Shown here: in pieces, positions 26,214 to 33,722 of the stretch
How the letters are laid out: each line of letters begins with the position of its first letter
Numbering within the stretch: the first letter of the stretch is position 1
Assembly: GCA_004020315.1 (NCBI GenBank)
Contig: SAQG01000042.1
Coordinates: 1-52,126, forward strand
Length of the DNA: 52,126 nucleotides
Direction of reading: 5' to 3'
From: Mesorhizobium sp.
Lineage (GTDB): Bacteria; Pseudomonadota; Alphaproteobacteria; Rhizobiales; Rhizobiaceae
Program-made: the position numbers and the translations under genes
The notes under the pieces: generated by a model
Databases searched by the model: none
What the model was told of the DNA's origin: nothing
What the model saw: the letters and a program-made list of their open reading frames with translations, nothing else

Positions 26214-27776
26214 ATGATCGTCGAAGATCAGGAATCCGTGGCCGCGATGTTGATGGACCCTGCCGCCTATGGCGAGACCGGACCGGTCGAAGCGATCGAA
26301 ACTCACATCTCGCGCATCTTCCTGGTCGGCCAGCGCGCCTACAAGATCAAGCGAGCTGTCAGGCTCCCCTACGTCGACTTCTCGACCCCGGTCCTGCGGC
26401 TCGCCGCTTGCGAGAAGGAGGTCGAGCTCAACTCCAAGACCGCGCCCGGCCTCTATCTCGGTGTGCGGCGCATCACGCGAGAGGCCGGCGGCAAGCTCGC
26501 CTTCGACGGAAGCGGCGAACTGGTCGATGCGGCGGTCGAGATGGTCCGCTTCGATCAGTCGAAGCTCCTCGATCGAATGGCAGTCGGCGGCGAACTGACG
26601 CCTGCGCTGATGACGGCGGTCGCGCGCATGATCGTGCGCTATCATCGCGGCGCGCCGGAGATCCACAGGGGCAGCGGATCCTCGAACCTGGCAGGCGTGC
26701 TTGCCATCAACGAAGCCGGCTTTGCCACCAGCCATGTTTTCGACGAAGCCGAGATCGAGGCATTCACCGGGATCTTTCGCACCGCCCTCGCCCGGCATTG
26801 CGACCTGCTCGACCGGCGGGAGGCGGCAGGCAAGATCCGGCGATGCCACGGCGATCTGCATCTGCGCAATATCTGTCTCTTTGACGGAGAGCCCCGCCTC
26901 TTCGACTGCATCGAATTCAATGACCAGATCGCCAGCATCGATGTGCTCTACGACCTCGCCTTCCTGCTGATGGACCTCTGGCATCGCGGCTTTCCGGAAC
27001 TCGCCAACCTGGTGATGAACCGCTACCTCGACGAAGCAGACGACGAGGACGGCTTCATCCTCCTGCCGTTTTTCATGGCAGTGCGAGCCGCAGTGCGCGC
27101 GCACGTCACCGCAACCCAGATCGAGGAAGGCGGTGCTGATTCCGGCGGTCTGATTGCCGAGGCAAGAACCTATTTCGAGCTTGCCCGAACACTTCTCGAG
27201 GCAAGACCTCCTCGCCTGATCGCCATCGGCGGCTTGAGTGGTTCCGGCAAGACGGCCGTTGCCGAGGCACTTGCCGCACACATCGGCGCGCCGCCAGGTG
27301 CCCGCATTGTCGAGAGCGACCGCATCCGCAAGGCGATGCATGGGGTGCCGGCCGAGACGAAGCTGCCGGACAGGGCTTATCGACCGGAGGTATCGGACCG
27401 CGTCTACCGTGAAATGGCATGGCGCGCCGGCCTGATCCTTTCCGAAGGCGGTTCGGTGGTCGCCGATGGCGTCTTTGACAGGCCGGCCGATCGCGACCGC
27501 ATCGAGAAGGCGGCAAGTGATAGAGGCGTCACTTTCGCCGGATTCTGGCTGGAGGCGGATCCGCTCGTCCTTTGGCGACGGGTAAGCGAGCGCCGGGGTG
27601 GTCCTTCCGATGCCACCATCGATATTCTTTCGCGGCAATTGCAGCGAAAGGCCACCCCGCCCAATTGGCGTAAGGTCGACGCCGATCGAAAGCTTGTCGA
27701 CATCGCCGCCGAGTTGGCGAGCGTTTCGGACGCGGCCGCTTCTGCGCAGGGTGCTCCACTCAAGACAGCATCGTGA
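26214..27776 (+). CDS. APH-like kinase fused to P-loop ATPase
   Basis: A 520-residue two-domain protein. The N-terminal part (about 30-320) resembles aminoglycoside phosphotransferase-like kinases, with the catalytic HGDLHLRN at 212-219 and the metal-binding D231 in FDCIEFND. The C-terminal part (about 333-510) is a gluconate-kinase-like P-loop domain with Walker A GGLSGSGKT at 339-347. Proteins of this layout are widespread in proteobacteria but have no established substrate; antibiotic resistance should not be assumed. The start at 26214 has AGAGG upstream. The thioredoxin gene follows after 32 bases, so the two are probably an operon divergent from the Usp gene. Confidence 0.82.
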   Translation: MIVEDQESVAAMLMDPAAYGETGPVEAIETHISRIFLVGQRAYKIKRAVRLPYVDFSTPVLRLAACEKEVELNSKTAPGLYLGVRRITREAGGKLAFDGSGELVDAAVEMVRFDQSKLLDRMAVGGELTPALMTAVARMIVRYHRGAPEIHRGSGSSNLAGVLAINEAGFATSHVFDEAEIEAFTGIFRTALARHCDLLDRREAAGKIRRCHGDLHLRNICLFDGEPRLFDCIEFNDQIASIDVLYDLAFLLMDLWHRGFPELANLVMNRYLDEADDEDGFILLPFFMAVRAAVRAHVTATQIEEGGADSGGLIAEARTYFELARTLLEARPPRLIAIGGLSGSGKTAVAEALAAHIGAPPGARIVESDRIRKAMHGVPAETKLPDRAYRPEVSDRVYREMAWRAGLILSEGGSVVADGVFDRPADRDRIEKAASDRGVTFAGFWLEADPLVLWRRVSERRGGPSDATIDILSRQLQRKATPPNWRKVDADRKLVDIAAELASVSDAAASAQGAPLKTAS

Positions 27777-27808
27777 CGGCGACGATCGACGCGCACAAAG
27801 ATGGGTGA

Positions 27809-28264
27809 ATGGGCATGACACGGGAAAATCTGGTGGTCTGCGGCAAATGCGGCGCGGTCAATCGCCTGCCGCCGGCACGCAATGCCGGGGACGCGAAATG
27901 CGGAAAGTGCGGCTCCAAGCTGTTCTCAGGTCACCCGGAAGACGTCGATGCACAGAGCTTCGATCGCCAGGTCAAGCGAAGCAGCCTCCCCGTTGTCGTC
28001 GACATCTGGGCACCGTGGTGCGGCCCCTGCAAGATGATGGCGCCCGCATATGAAGCGGCAGCAAACGAACTGGAGCCGCATGTTCGCCTGATCAAGCTCA
28101 ATTCCGACAATGAGCAGGCCGTTGCAGCTAGGCTCAGCATTCGCAGCATCCCGACTATGATCCTTTTCCATGGCGGGCAGGAGGTTGCGCGCACATCCGG
28201 CGCAATGACGGCGGGGCAGATCGTCAAATGGGTCCGCGATCACCTGCCGACGGCCGCAGCCTGA
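27809..28264 (+). CDS. trxC: Thioredoxin 2 with N-terminal zinc ribbon
   Basis: A 151-residue thioredoxin. The N-terminal zinc ribbon has two CGKC pairs (C11/C14 and C31/C34), typical of TrxC. The thioredoxin domain carries the redox-active WCGPC (C71/C74) and the cis-proline segment RSIPTM. TrxC reduces protein disulfides in the cytoplasm, and its zinc site responds to oxidation. The first ATG is used; M3, two codons later, is equally plausible. The position after the kinase-fusion gene, with a Usp gene divergent, suggests a shared stress response, which is inference from context. Confidence 0.92.
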   Translation: MGMTRENLVVCGKCGAVNRLPPARNAGDAKCGKCGSKLFSGHPEDVDAQSFDRQVKRSSLPVVVDIWAPWCGPCKMMAPAYEAAANELEPHVRLIKLNSDNEQAVAARLSIRSIPTMILFHGGQEVARTSGAMTAGQIVKWVRDHLPTAAA

Positions 28265-28366
28265 AAGCCGCCACGCCGTGGATTCGCTCATCGCCGTGGC
28301 CGCATCAGCAAGGTGCCAACGAAAGCGAGCCAGCGACTTGACGGCCGACGTGCGGAGCGCACGAGC

Positions 28367-28408
28367 CATATGATGATCTAAACGGAGTGGCAAATTTTCA
28401 TATGATGA
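28367..28408 (+). promoter_or_regulatory. Two operator-like repeats before the GntR gene
   Basis: CATATGATGA occurs exactly at 28367-28376 and 28399-28408, 32 bases or three helical turns apart. The complement or a close variant recurs before kdgD. The core TCATATGA is self-complementary. These are likely autoregulatory sites of the adjacent FadR-type regulator. Confidence 0.65.
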
Positions 28409-28468
28409 CCTCGCTTTTGCCCTGCGCCGGGAGTATGCATATCTTGACCGCAAAAAGTTGGAGGACCC

Positions 28469-29221
28469 ATGCAGCAGGCCGAACATCGAACGTCCCGCAG
28501 GTCGTTCGTTTCTCAGGTTGCGGATGCGCTGCGCGGCCAGATCGAAGCCGGCTTTTATGCGCCTGGCGACAAATTGCCGACGGAACCCGCGCTCATTGAC
28601 CGGTTCGGGTTCAGCCGCACTGTGGTCCGGGAGGCCATTGCCGCCCTTCGCGCCGACGGGTTGGTGGAATCGCGGCAAGGCGCCGGCGTCTTCGTTCTCG
28701 GCCCGAAACCCGTCGACGAGGGATTGAAGCTCTTCACCGACGAAACGAACAAGATCTCGGACATCATTGAAGAGCTCGAGCTTCGCATCGGCATCGAAGT
28801 CGAGGCAGCCGGCCTTGCCGCAGCCCGCAGTTCGCCGGCGCAGGAGGCCGAAATCGAGGCCCAGGTCGAAAGGTTCGCCGATCTCATGGCGCAAGGGCAA
28901 TCCACCGACGAGGCGGACTTCCAGTTCCACCTGGCGATTGCCACTGCAACGAATAATGCCAGGTTCAAGGCGTTCCTCGAACATATCGGCCGACGGATGA
29001 TCCCGCGGGTGAAATTCAAGACGATGATGGGCGGCGTCGATCCCTTGCCCAATCGCGACCATCCGATCCTGGAGGAGCACAGGGAGATCGCGGATGCGAT
29101 TCTCGCCCGCGACCCGGAAAAGGCGCGTGAGGCGATGCGCCGCCACCTGGTGACGGGGATAAAGCGCTATCGCGCCCTGACCGTCCGGCGCTCGACAAAC
29201 CAGGACCAGACCGGCGGTTGA
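28469..29221 (+). CDS. FadR-subfamily GntR regulator of the kdgD locus
   Basis: A 250-residue regulator. The N-terminal winged helix (about 10-75) has LPTEPALIDRFGFSRTVVREA and the wing ESRQGAGVFV. The C-terminal all-helical FCD ligand domain (about 95-235) contains the metal-coordinating type of residues in ADFQFHLAIA and HREIADAI. FadR-type proteins often respond to organic or sugar acids. GGAGG precedes the start. It lies directly upstream of kdgD with operator-like repeats on both sides, so it is probably the local repressor, relieved by the imported acid or an intermediate. Confidence 0.88.
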   Translation: MQQAEHRTSRRSFVSQVADALRGQIEAGFYAPGDKLPTEPALIDRFGFSRTVVREAIAALRADGLVESRQGAGVFVLGPKPVDEGLKLFTDETNKISDIIEELELRIGIEVEAAGLAAARSSPAQEAEIEAQVERFADLMAQGQSTDEADFQFHLAIATATNNARFKAFLEHIGRRMIPRVKFKTMMGGVDPLPNRDHPILEEHREIADAILARDPEKAREAMRRHLVTGIKRYRALTVRRSTNQDQTGG

Positions 29222-29264
29222 CTCGCCCGAATGCTCATCATATGAATCGAAATGACATCATATT
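29218..29264 (+). promoter_or_regulatory. kdgD promoter with two operator repeats
   Basis: TTGACT (29218-29223) and TATGAA (29241-29246) are separated by 17 bases. TCATCATATG at 29235-29244, the complement of the repeat before the GntR gene, overlaps the -10 box. A degenerate copy (ACATCATATT) is at 29255-29264, 20 bases further. This layout fits repression by the upstream GntR protein. Confidence 0.65.
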
Positions 29265-29283
29265 AATTTGTGGATGAGTTCCT

Positions 29284-30189
29284 TTGTCGCCAGATGAAAT
29301 CAAGTCGCGTGTCGCTTCAGGGCTGCTGTCGTTTCCGGTCACACATTTCAACGAGGATTTCAGCCTCAATCTCGAAAGCTATCGCGCGCATGTGGCATGG
29401 CTCTCGGGGTTCGGCGCCGCTGCCCTGTTCGCGGCCGGCGGCACGGGTGAATTCTTCTCCCTCTCACCGGAAGAGGTTGCCGACGTTACCCGTGCGGCCA
29501 AGGATGCCTCGGGAGACGTGCCTATCATCGCCGGCTGTGGCTACGGCACGGCGCTCGCCACGGAGATTGCCCGCCGCGCCGAGGCTGCGGGAGCCGACGG
29601 TCTTTTGCTTCTGCCTCATTATCTGATGGAGGCTTCGCAAGAGGGACTATTCCGGCATGTCAAAGCCGTCTGCGAATCCACCGGCCTCGGCGTCATCATC
29701 TACAACCGTGCGAACTCGGTCGCCAATGCCGACACGGTTGCTCGCCTTGCTGACGCGTGCCCAAACCTCATCGGCTTCAAGGACGGCACAGGCAAGATCG
29801 ATCTTGTCCGCCACGTCACCGCAAAGCTTGGCGATCGTCTCTGCTACATCGGTGGCATGCCCACGCATGAGCTCTTTGCCGAAGGCTTCAACGGCGCCGG
29901 CGTGACGACCTATTCCTCTGCGGTCTTCAACTTTGTGCCGGAATTGGCGCAGCGCTTCTACAGGGCCATGCGGATAGGCGATCGCGCTACCATGGAAGAA
30001 ATCCTGCACAACTTCTTCTTCCCCTTCGCGGCTTTGCGCGATCGCGAACAAGGTTATCCCGTGTCGATCATCAAGGCAGGCGTCGAACTCATAGGGCGGA
30101 CACCCGGCCCGCTTCGTCCGCCGCTGACTGATCTGAAGCCGCAGGAAAAAGACATGCTGCGCGGACTGATCGAGAAGATCGCCGCCTAG
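29284..30189 (+). CDS. kdgD: 5-dehydro-4-deoxyglucarate dehydratase
   Basis: A 301-residue DapA-superfamily enzyme that dehydrates and decarboxylates 5-keto-4-deoxyglucarate to 2,5-dioxopentanoate (2-oxoglutarate semialdehyde). This is a step of glucarate, galactarate and galacturonate breakdown. The Schiff-base lysine is K166 in GFKDGTG, the tyrosine is Y140 in IIYNRANS, and AAGGTGEFFSLS (50-61) and LLPHYLMEASQEG (109-121) are family-specific. The start is TTG at 29284 with GGATGAG upstream; no in-frame ATG precedes it. No aldehyde dehydrogenase for the product is nearby. It leads an operon with a peptide-type ABC importer. Confidence 0.9.
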   Translation: MSPDEIKSRVASGLLSFPVTHFNEDFSLNLESYRAHVAWLSGFGAAALFAAGGTGEFFSLSPEEVADVTRAAKDASGDVPIIAGCGYGTALATEIARRAEAAGADGLLLLPHYLMEASQEGLFRHVKAVCESTGLGVIIYNRANSVANADTVARLADACPNLIGFKDGTGKIDLVRHVTAKLGDRLCYIGGMPTHELFAEGFNGAGVTTYSSAVFNFVPELAQRFYRAMRIGDRATMEEILHNFFFPFAALRDREQGYPVSIIKAGVELIGRTPGPLRPPLTDLKPQEKDMLRGLIEKIAA

Positions 30190-30282
30190 TCGCCGGGAGA
30201 TCGGCAAATTGTCGGACGAACGCGACGAGGAGGTTCGCCCGGCGCACGACAGCCAAAACGGAAGATCAAAGGGAGGAGAGAC

Positions 30283-31797
30283 ATGAATAGAAGCGTTCAT
30301 ACGATTGCAGCTGTCGTATTGATGACCGCTGCCGCCGTTCCATCGGCTGTCGCACAAGAAGCGGCGCAGGAAATCCGCATCGTCCTGCCGGAGCAGCCGG
30401 CCAATCTGGAGCCCTGCGGCACCATCATCACAAATGTCGGCCAGATACTCAGCCAAAACGTTGTTGAATCGCTGACCGTCATCGATCCGGTCAGCGGGCA
30501 ACCTCAGCCGAAATTGGCGACCGAGTGGACCAGCGTGGACCCGACGACTTGGCGGATCAAGCTGCGCGAGGGCGTGAAGTTCCAGGACGGAACGGAACTC
30601 AACGCGGATGCGGTCGTATTCTCCATCAACAGGATGATCAGCGGCAAGCTCACTTGCAGCAACATCGCGAAGTTCGGCGATGCCAAACTGACGCTGACGC
30701 CGGTCGACGATCTGACCGTGGAGATAAAATCGGACAGGCCCGAACCCATCATGCCGACGCTTTTGAGCGTGGTCATGATCGTCTCGCCGAAGACGCCGGT
30801 CGACCAGGCGGTGAACGATCCGGTCGGGACCGGCCCCTTCACGCTGGCGACCTTTTCTCCGCAAACCGTGGTGCTGGACGCGTTCGACGGCTATTGGGGC
30901 AAGAAGCCGGAGATTACGAAGGCAACCTATGTCTGGCGGCCCGAATCCTCGATTCGAGCGGCCATGGTGGAAACCGGGGAAGCCGACCTGACGCCGTCGA
31001 TTGCCATCCAGGACGCCAGCAATCCGGAGACGGATTTCGCCTACCTGAACTCCGAAACCACTGCGATCCGTATCGATGCCGCCGTGCCGCCGCTCGATGA
31101 CCTGCGCGTCCGCAAGGCGCTCAACCTCGCGATCGACTGGGAAGGTCTTGCCCAGCTGTTCGGCGACGACGTCAAACGTGCGTCGCAGATGGTCGTCTCC
31201 GGCATCAACGGGCATGACGATGCGCTCGAGCCATGGCCGTATGAGCCGGAGGAGGCGAAAAAGCTCATCGAAGAGGCGCGCACGGCGGGTGTCGCGGTCG
31301 ATACCGAGATCAAGCTCATCGGGCGGAACGGCATCTATCCGAACGGCGCGGAAGCGATGGAAGCCATGATGACGATGTGGCAGGACGCCGGCCTCAACGT
31401 CAAGCTTACCATGCTCGATGTCGCCGACTGGCTGCGCTATCTGCAAAAGCCGTTCCCGGCGGAGCGCGGCCCCAATCTCCTGCAGATGATGCACGACAAT
31501 AACAAGGGCGATGCGGCCTTCACAATTCCGATCTTCTACCGATCGAGCGGCAGCTACTCGACCGTGGCCGATCCGGCATTCGACAAGGAGATAGACGAGG
31601 CGCTGGCTGCGACCGACGAAGCCCGCACGAACAGCTTCAAGGCGATCTTCGGCAAGGCCCGCAAGGAAGTGGTGGCGGACATCCCGATGTTCCACATGAT
31701 CGGCTATACCCGCGTTGGCACCAGACTGGAATGGAAGCCGGATATCACCACCAACAGCGAAATACCGCTGGCCAATATCGCTATCAAAAAAGACTGA
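30283..31797 (+). CDS. ABC transporter substrate-binding protein (family 5)
   Basis: A 504-residue periplasmic solute-binding protein of the DppA/OppA type. The signal peptide runs to about residue 24 (AVA before Q25), with no lipobox. The domain signature is PKLATEWTSVDPTTWRIKL plus VKFQDGTELNADAVVFS. GGGAGGAGAG before the ATG is a strong ribosome site. Although family 5 proteins are called peptide-binding, many bind sugars or acids. Its place after kdgD and a GntR gene suggests a sugar diacid or oligouronate, an inference only. A stem-loop follows the gene. Confidence 0.9.
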   Translation: MNRSVHTIAAVVLMTAAAVPSAVAQEAAQEIRIVLPEQPANLEPCGTIITNVGQILSQNVVESLTVIDPVSGQPQPKLATEWTSVDPTTWRIKLREGVKFQDGTELNADAVVFSINRMISGKLTCSNIAKFGDAKLTLTPVDDLTVEIKSDRPEPIMPTLLSVVMIVSPKTPVDQAVNDPVGTGPFTLATFSPQTVVLDAFDGYWGKKPEITKATYVWRPESSIRAAMVETGEADLTPSIAIQDASNPETDFAYLNSETTAIRIDAAVPPLDDLRVRKALNLAIDWEGLAQLFGDDVKRASQMVVSGINGHDDALEPWPYEPEEAKKLIEEARTAGVAVDTEIKLIGRNGIYPNGAEAMEAMMTMWQDAGLNVKLTMLDVADWLRYLQKPFPAERGPNLLQMMHDNNKGDAAFTIPIFYRSSGSYSTVADPAFDKEIDEALAATDEARTNSFKAIFGKARKEVVADIPMFHMIGYTRVGTRLEWKPDITTNSEIPLANIAIKKD

Positions 31798-31805
31798 GTG
31801 ATACG

Positions 31806-31838
31806 GGGGCGCCGGGTCCGATCGTGGTCCTGCGCCCC
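31806..31838 (+). promoter_or_regulatory. Intercistronic stem-loop after the binding-protein gene
   Basis: A perfect 7-bp stem GGGGCGC/GCGCCCC encloses a 19-base loop, 9 bases after the binding-protein stop and 42 bases before the permease start. There is no U-run. It is well placed to protect the upstream mRNA from 3' decay and raise binding-protein levels above permease levels. Confidence 0.5.
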
Positions 31839-31880
31839 TGACCCGTTGCCTCCATCGATATCCGTCCAAGGGCATCCCAA

Positions 31881-32795
31881 ATGATCACCTATCTTGGACG
31901 CCGGGCGTTCCACAGCATCCTTTCGGTCATAGGTCTGTTGACGCTGGTCTTTTTCCTGACGCGGCTCACCGGCGATCCTTCCGCCTTGTACCTGCCTCTG
32001 GACTCGACTGCGGAAGCTCGGGCTGCGTTCGCGCGGTTGAACGGCCTCGATCAGCCGATCTATTGGCAGTTTCTGGAATATTTGCGCGATCTGCTGCAGC
32101 TGGATTTCGGTGAATCGCTACGCCAGAACCGCTCGGCGATGCAGGTCGCGCTTGAGGCGTTCCCGGAAACGCTGAAGCTTGCCGCTGTCGCGATCACGCT
32201 GTCGACCGCTTTGGCTATCCTTGTCGGCTCTCTTGCGGCGGCGCGACCGGGCAGCATGTTCGACCGTATCGCCAGCCTCATCTCGCTGGCCGGCGCAAGC
32301 GCGCCGGATTTCTGGGTGGCCATCGTCGGCATTCTTGTCTTCGCTGTGGGGCTCGGGCTTTTACCGACATCCGGCACCGGAACCTGGGCCCATTGGATCA
32401 TGCCCACCTTCGTGCTGATGCTTCGCCCCTTCGGTCTCCTGGTGCAGGTCGTGCGCGGAACCATGCTGTCGGCGCTTGCCTCTCCATACATCAAGACCGC
32501 AAGGGCCAAGGGCCTGCCCCGACAGAAGATCATCTTCGGGCATGCGCTTCGCAACTCGCTGCTGCCCGTCGTCACTGTCGCCGGCGACCTGGCGACCAGT
32601 CTCGTCAACGGTGCCGTCGTCGTGGAGTCGATATTCGGCTGGCCCGGCATCGGCAAGCTGATGATCGACTCGATCATCCAGCGCGATTTTGCCGTCGTCC
32701 AGTCGACCATTCTGGTGACGGCAACCGCCATCTTCATCCTGAACATCGCGATCGATCTGCTTTATGCGGTTCTCGATCCGCGCATCCGGTACTGA
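31881..32795 (+). CDS. ABC transporter permease (DppB type)
   Basis: A 304-residue inner-membrane permease with about six hydrophobic segments, the first at residues 10-28 (FHSILSVIGLLTLVFFL). The DppB-type opening LTGDPSALYLPLDSTAEA and the cytoplasmic coupling loop YIKTARAKGLPRQKIIFGHALRN (written here in part) are typical. It forms the channel with the DppC-type permease encoded 3 bases downstream. AAGGG lies before the ATG. Confidence 0.9.
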   Translation: MITYLGRRAFHSILSVIGLLTLVFFLTRLTGDPSALYLPLDSTAEARAAFARLNGLDQPIYWQFLEYLRDLLQLDFGESLRQNRSAMQVALEAFPETLKLAAVAITLSTALAILVGSLAAARPGSMFDRIASLISLAGASAPDFWVAIVGILVFAVGLGLLPTSGTGTWAHWIMPTFVLMLRPFGLLVQVVRGTMLSALASPYIKTARAKGLPRQKIIFGHALRNSLLPVVTVAGDLATSLVNGAVVVESIFGWPGIGKLMIDSIIQRDFAVVQSTILVTATAIFILNIAIDLLYAVLDPRIRY

Positions 32796-32798
32796 GCC

Positions 32799-33722
32799 AT
32801 GACGATCATCACCCCCGACATCAAGCCGGCGGCCGTTCCAGGCAGCGGCAGCGTGCTTCTCGCCTATTTGAAGCGCGACAAGCTTGCGCTCGCTGCGGCT
32901 ATTTTCCTGACGATCGTCGTGCTCGCGGCGGTCCTCGGCCCGTGGCTGGTCGGCGACGCCGCTTCGCGGCTGGGACTGCGCCAGCGCAATCTCGCCCCGT
33001 TCTCGCTGGCCAGCGGCTGGATCTATATTCTCGGCGCCGATACGCTCGGCCGGCCCATCCTGGCCAGGCTGATTGTCGGCGCGCAGAACACGTTCGGCAT
33101 TGCCGCGGCGGCGGTATTCGCATCGATGCTGGTTGGTGGAACACTAGGCTTGATAGCGGGCTACTCGGAGCGCTGGTACAGCCATCTCATTCTGCGCCTG
33201 GCCGATGTCGTCATGAGCTTTCCCTCGCTGCTGCTGGCGCTCACCGTGCTCTACACGCTGGGCCCGAGCATCACTAATTTGGTGATCGTTCTCGCCGTCA
33301 CGCGCATGCCGATCTACCTCAGAACGGCGCGCGCAGAAGTGCTGGAGTTGCGCGAGCGCATGTTTGTCAGCGCCGCGCGAGCCATGGGCGCGAAGCCGGC
33401 CCGGATCATTATTCGGCATATCGCACCCCTCGTCCTGCCGACACTGGTGACGATTTCCGCCATTGATTTCGCGACCGTCATTCTCTCGGAATCGGCGCTG
33501 AGTTTCCTTGGCCTCGGCATTCAGCCGCCCGACTTTACCTGGGGTGCAATGGTGGCAAACGGCCGCGGCTATCTCGCCACCGCCTGGTGGATCGCATTCT
33601 GGCCGGGTCTTGCAATCATGCTGACGACGCTGTCGCTCAACATCCTCTCGAACTGGGCGCGCACCGTCGCTGATCCGCAGCAACGCTGGCGTCTTCAGAC
33701 ATTGCGAAAAGCTGCCAGATGA
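32799..33722 (+). CDS. ABC transporter permease (DppC type)
   Basis: A 307-residue inner-membrane permease, partner of the preceding protein. A short cytoplasmic N-terminus with a hydrophobic segment at about 28-50 is followed by the family motif GADTLGRPILARLIVGAQNT and a coupling loop RMFVSAARAMGAKPARII. The SFLGLGIQPPDFTWGAMV segment near the C-terminus is diagnostic of DppC-type permeases. It starts 3 bases after the DppB-type gene. Its stop overlaps the ATPase gene (ATGA). Confidence 0.9.
   Translation: MTIITPDIKPAAVPGSGSVLLAYLKRDKLALAAAIFLTIVVLAAVLGPWLVGDAASRLGLRQRNLAPFSLASGWIYILGADTLGRPILARLIVGAQNTFGIAAAAVFASMLVGGTLGLIAGYSERWYSHLILRLADVVMSFPSLLLALTVLYTLGPSITNLVIVLAVTRMPIYLRTARAEVLELRERMFVSAARAMGAKPARIIIRHIAPLVLPTLVTISAIDFATVILSESALSFLGLGIQPPDFTWGAMVANGRGYLATAWWIAFWPGLAIMLTTLSLNILSNWARTVADPQQRWRLQTLRKAAR

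Noticed and set aside
26214..27776. Aminoglycoside resistance gene
   Set aside because: The APH-like domain is fused to a P-loop kinase and sits in a stress-like operon. This architecture is a common chromosomal protein of unknown role, so a resistance call is not supported.
26085..27821. 578-codon minus-strand open frame opposite the kinase fusion
   Set aside because: Antisense to a gene with intact HGDLHLRN and Walker A motifs, with no recognisable domain of its own.
29647..31875. 742-codon minus-strand open frame opposite kdgD and the binding-protein gene
   Set aside because: It is a GC-rich shadow: low-complexity Arg/Asp/His composition, no domain, and entirely antisense to two clear genes.
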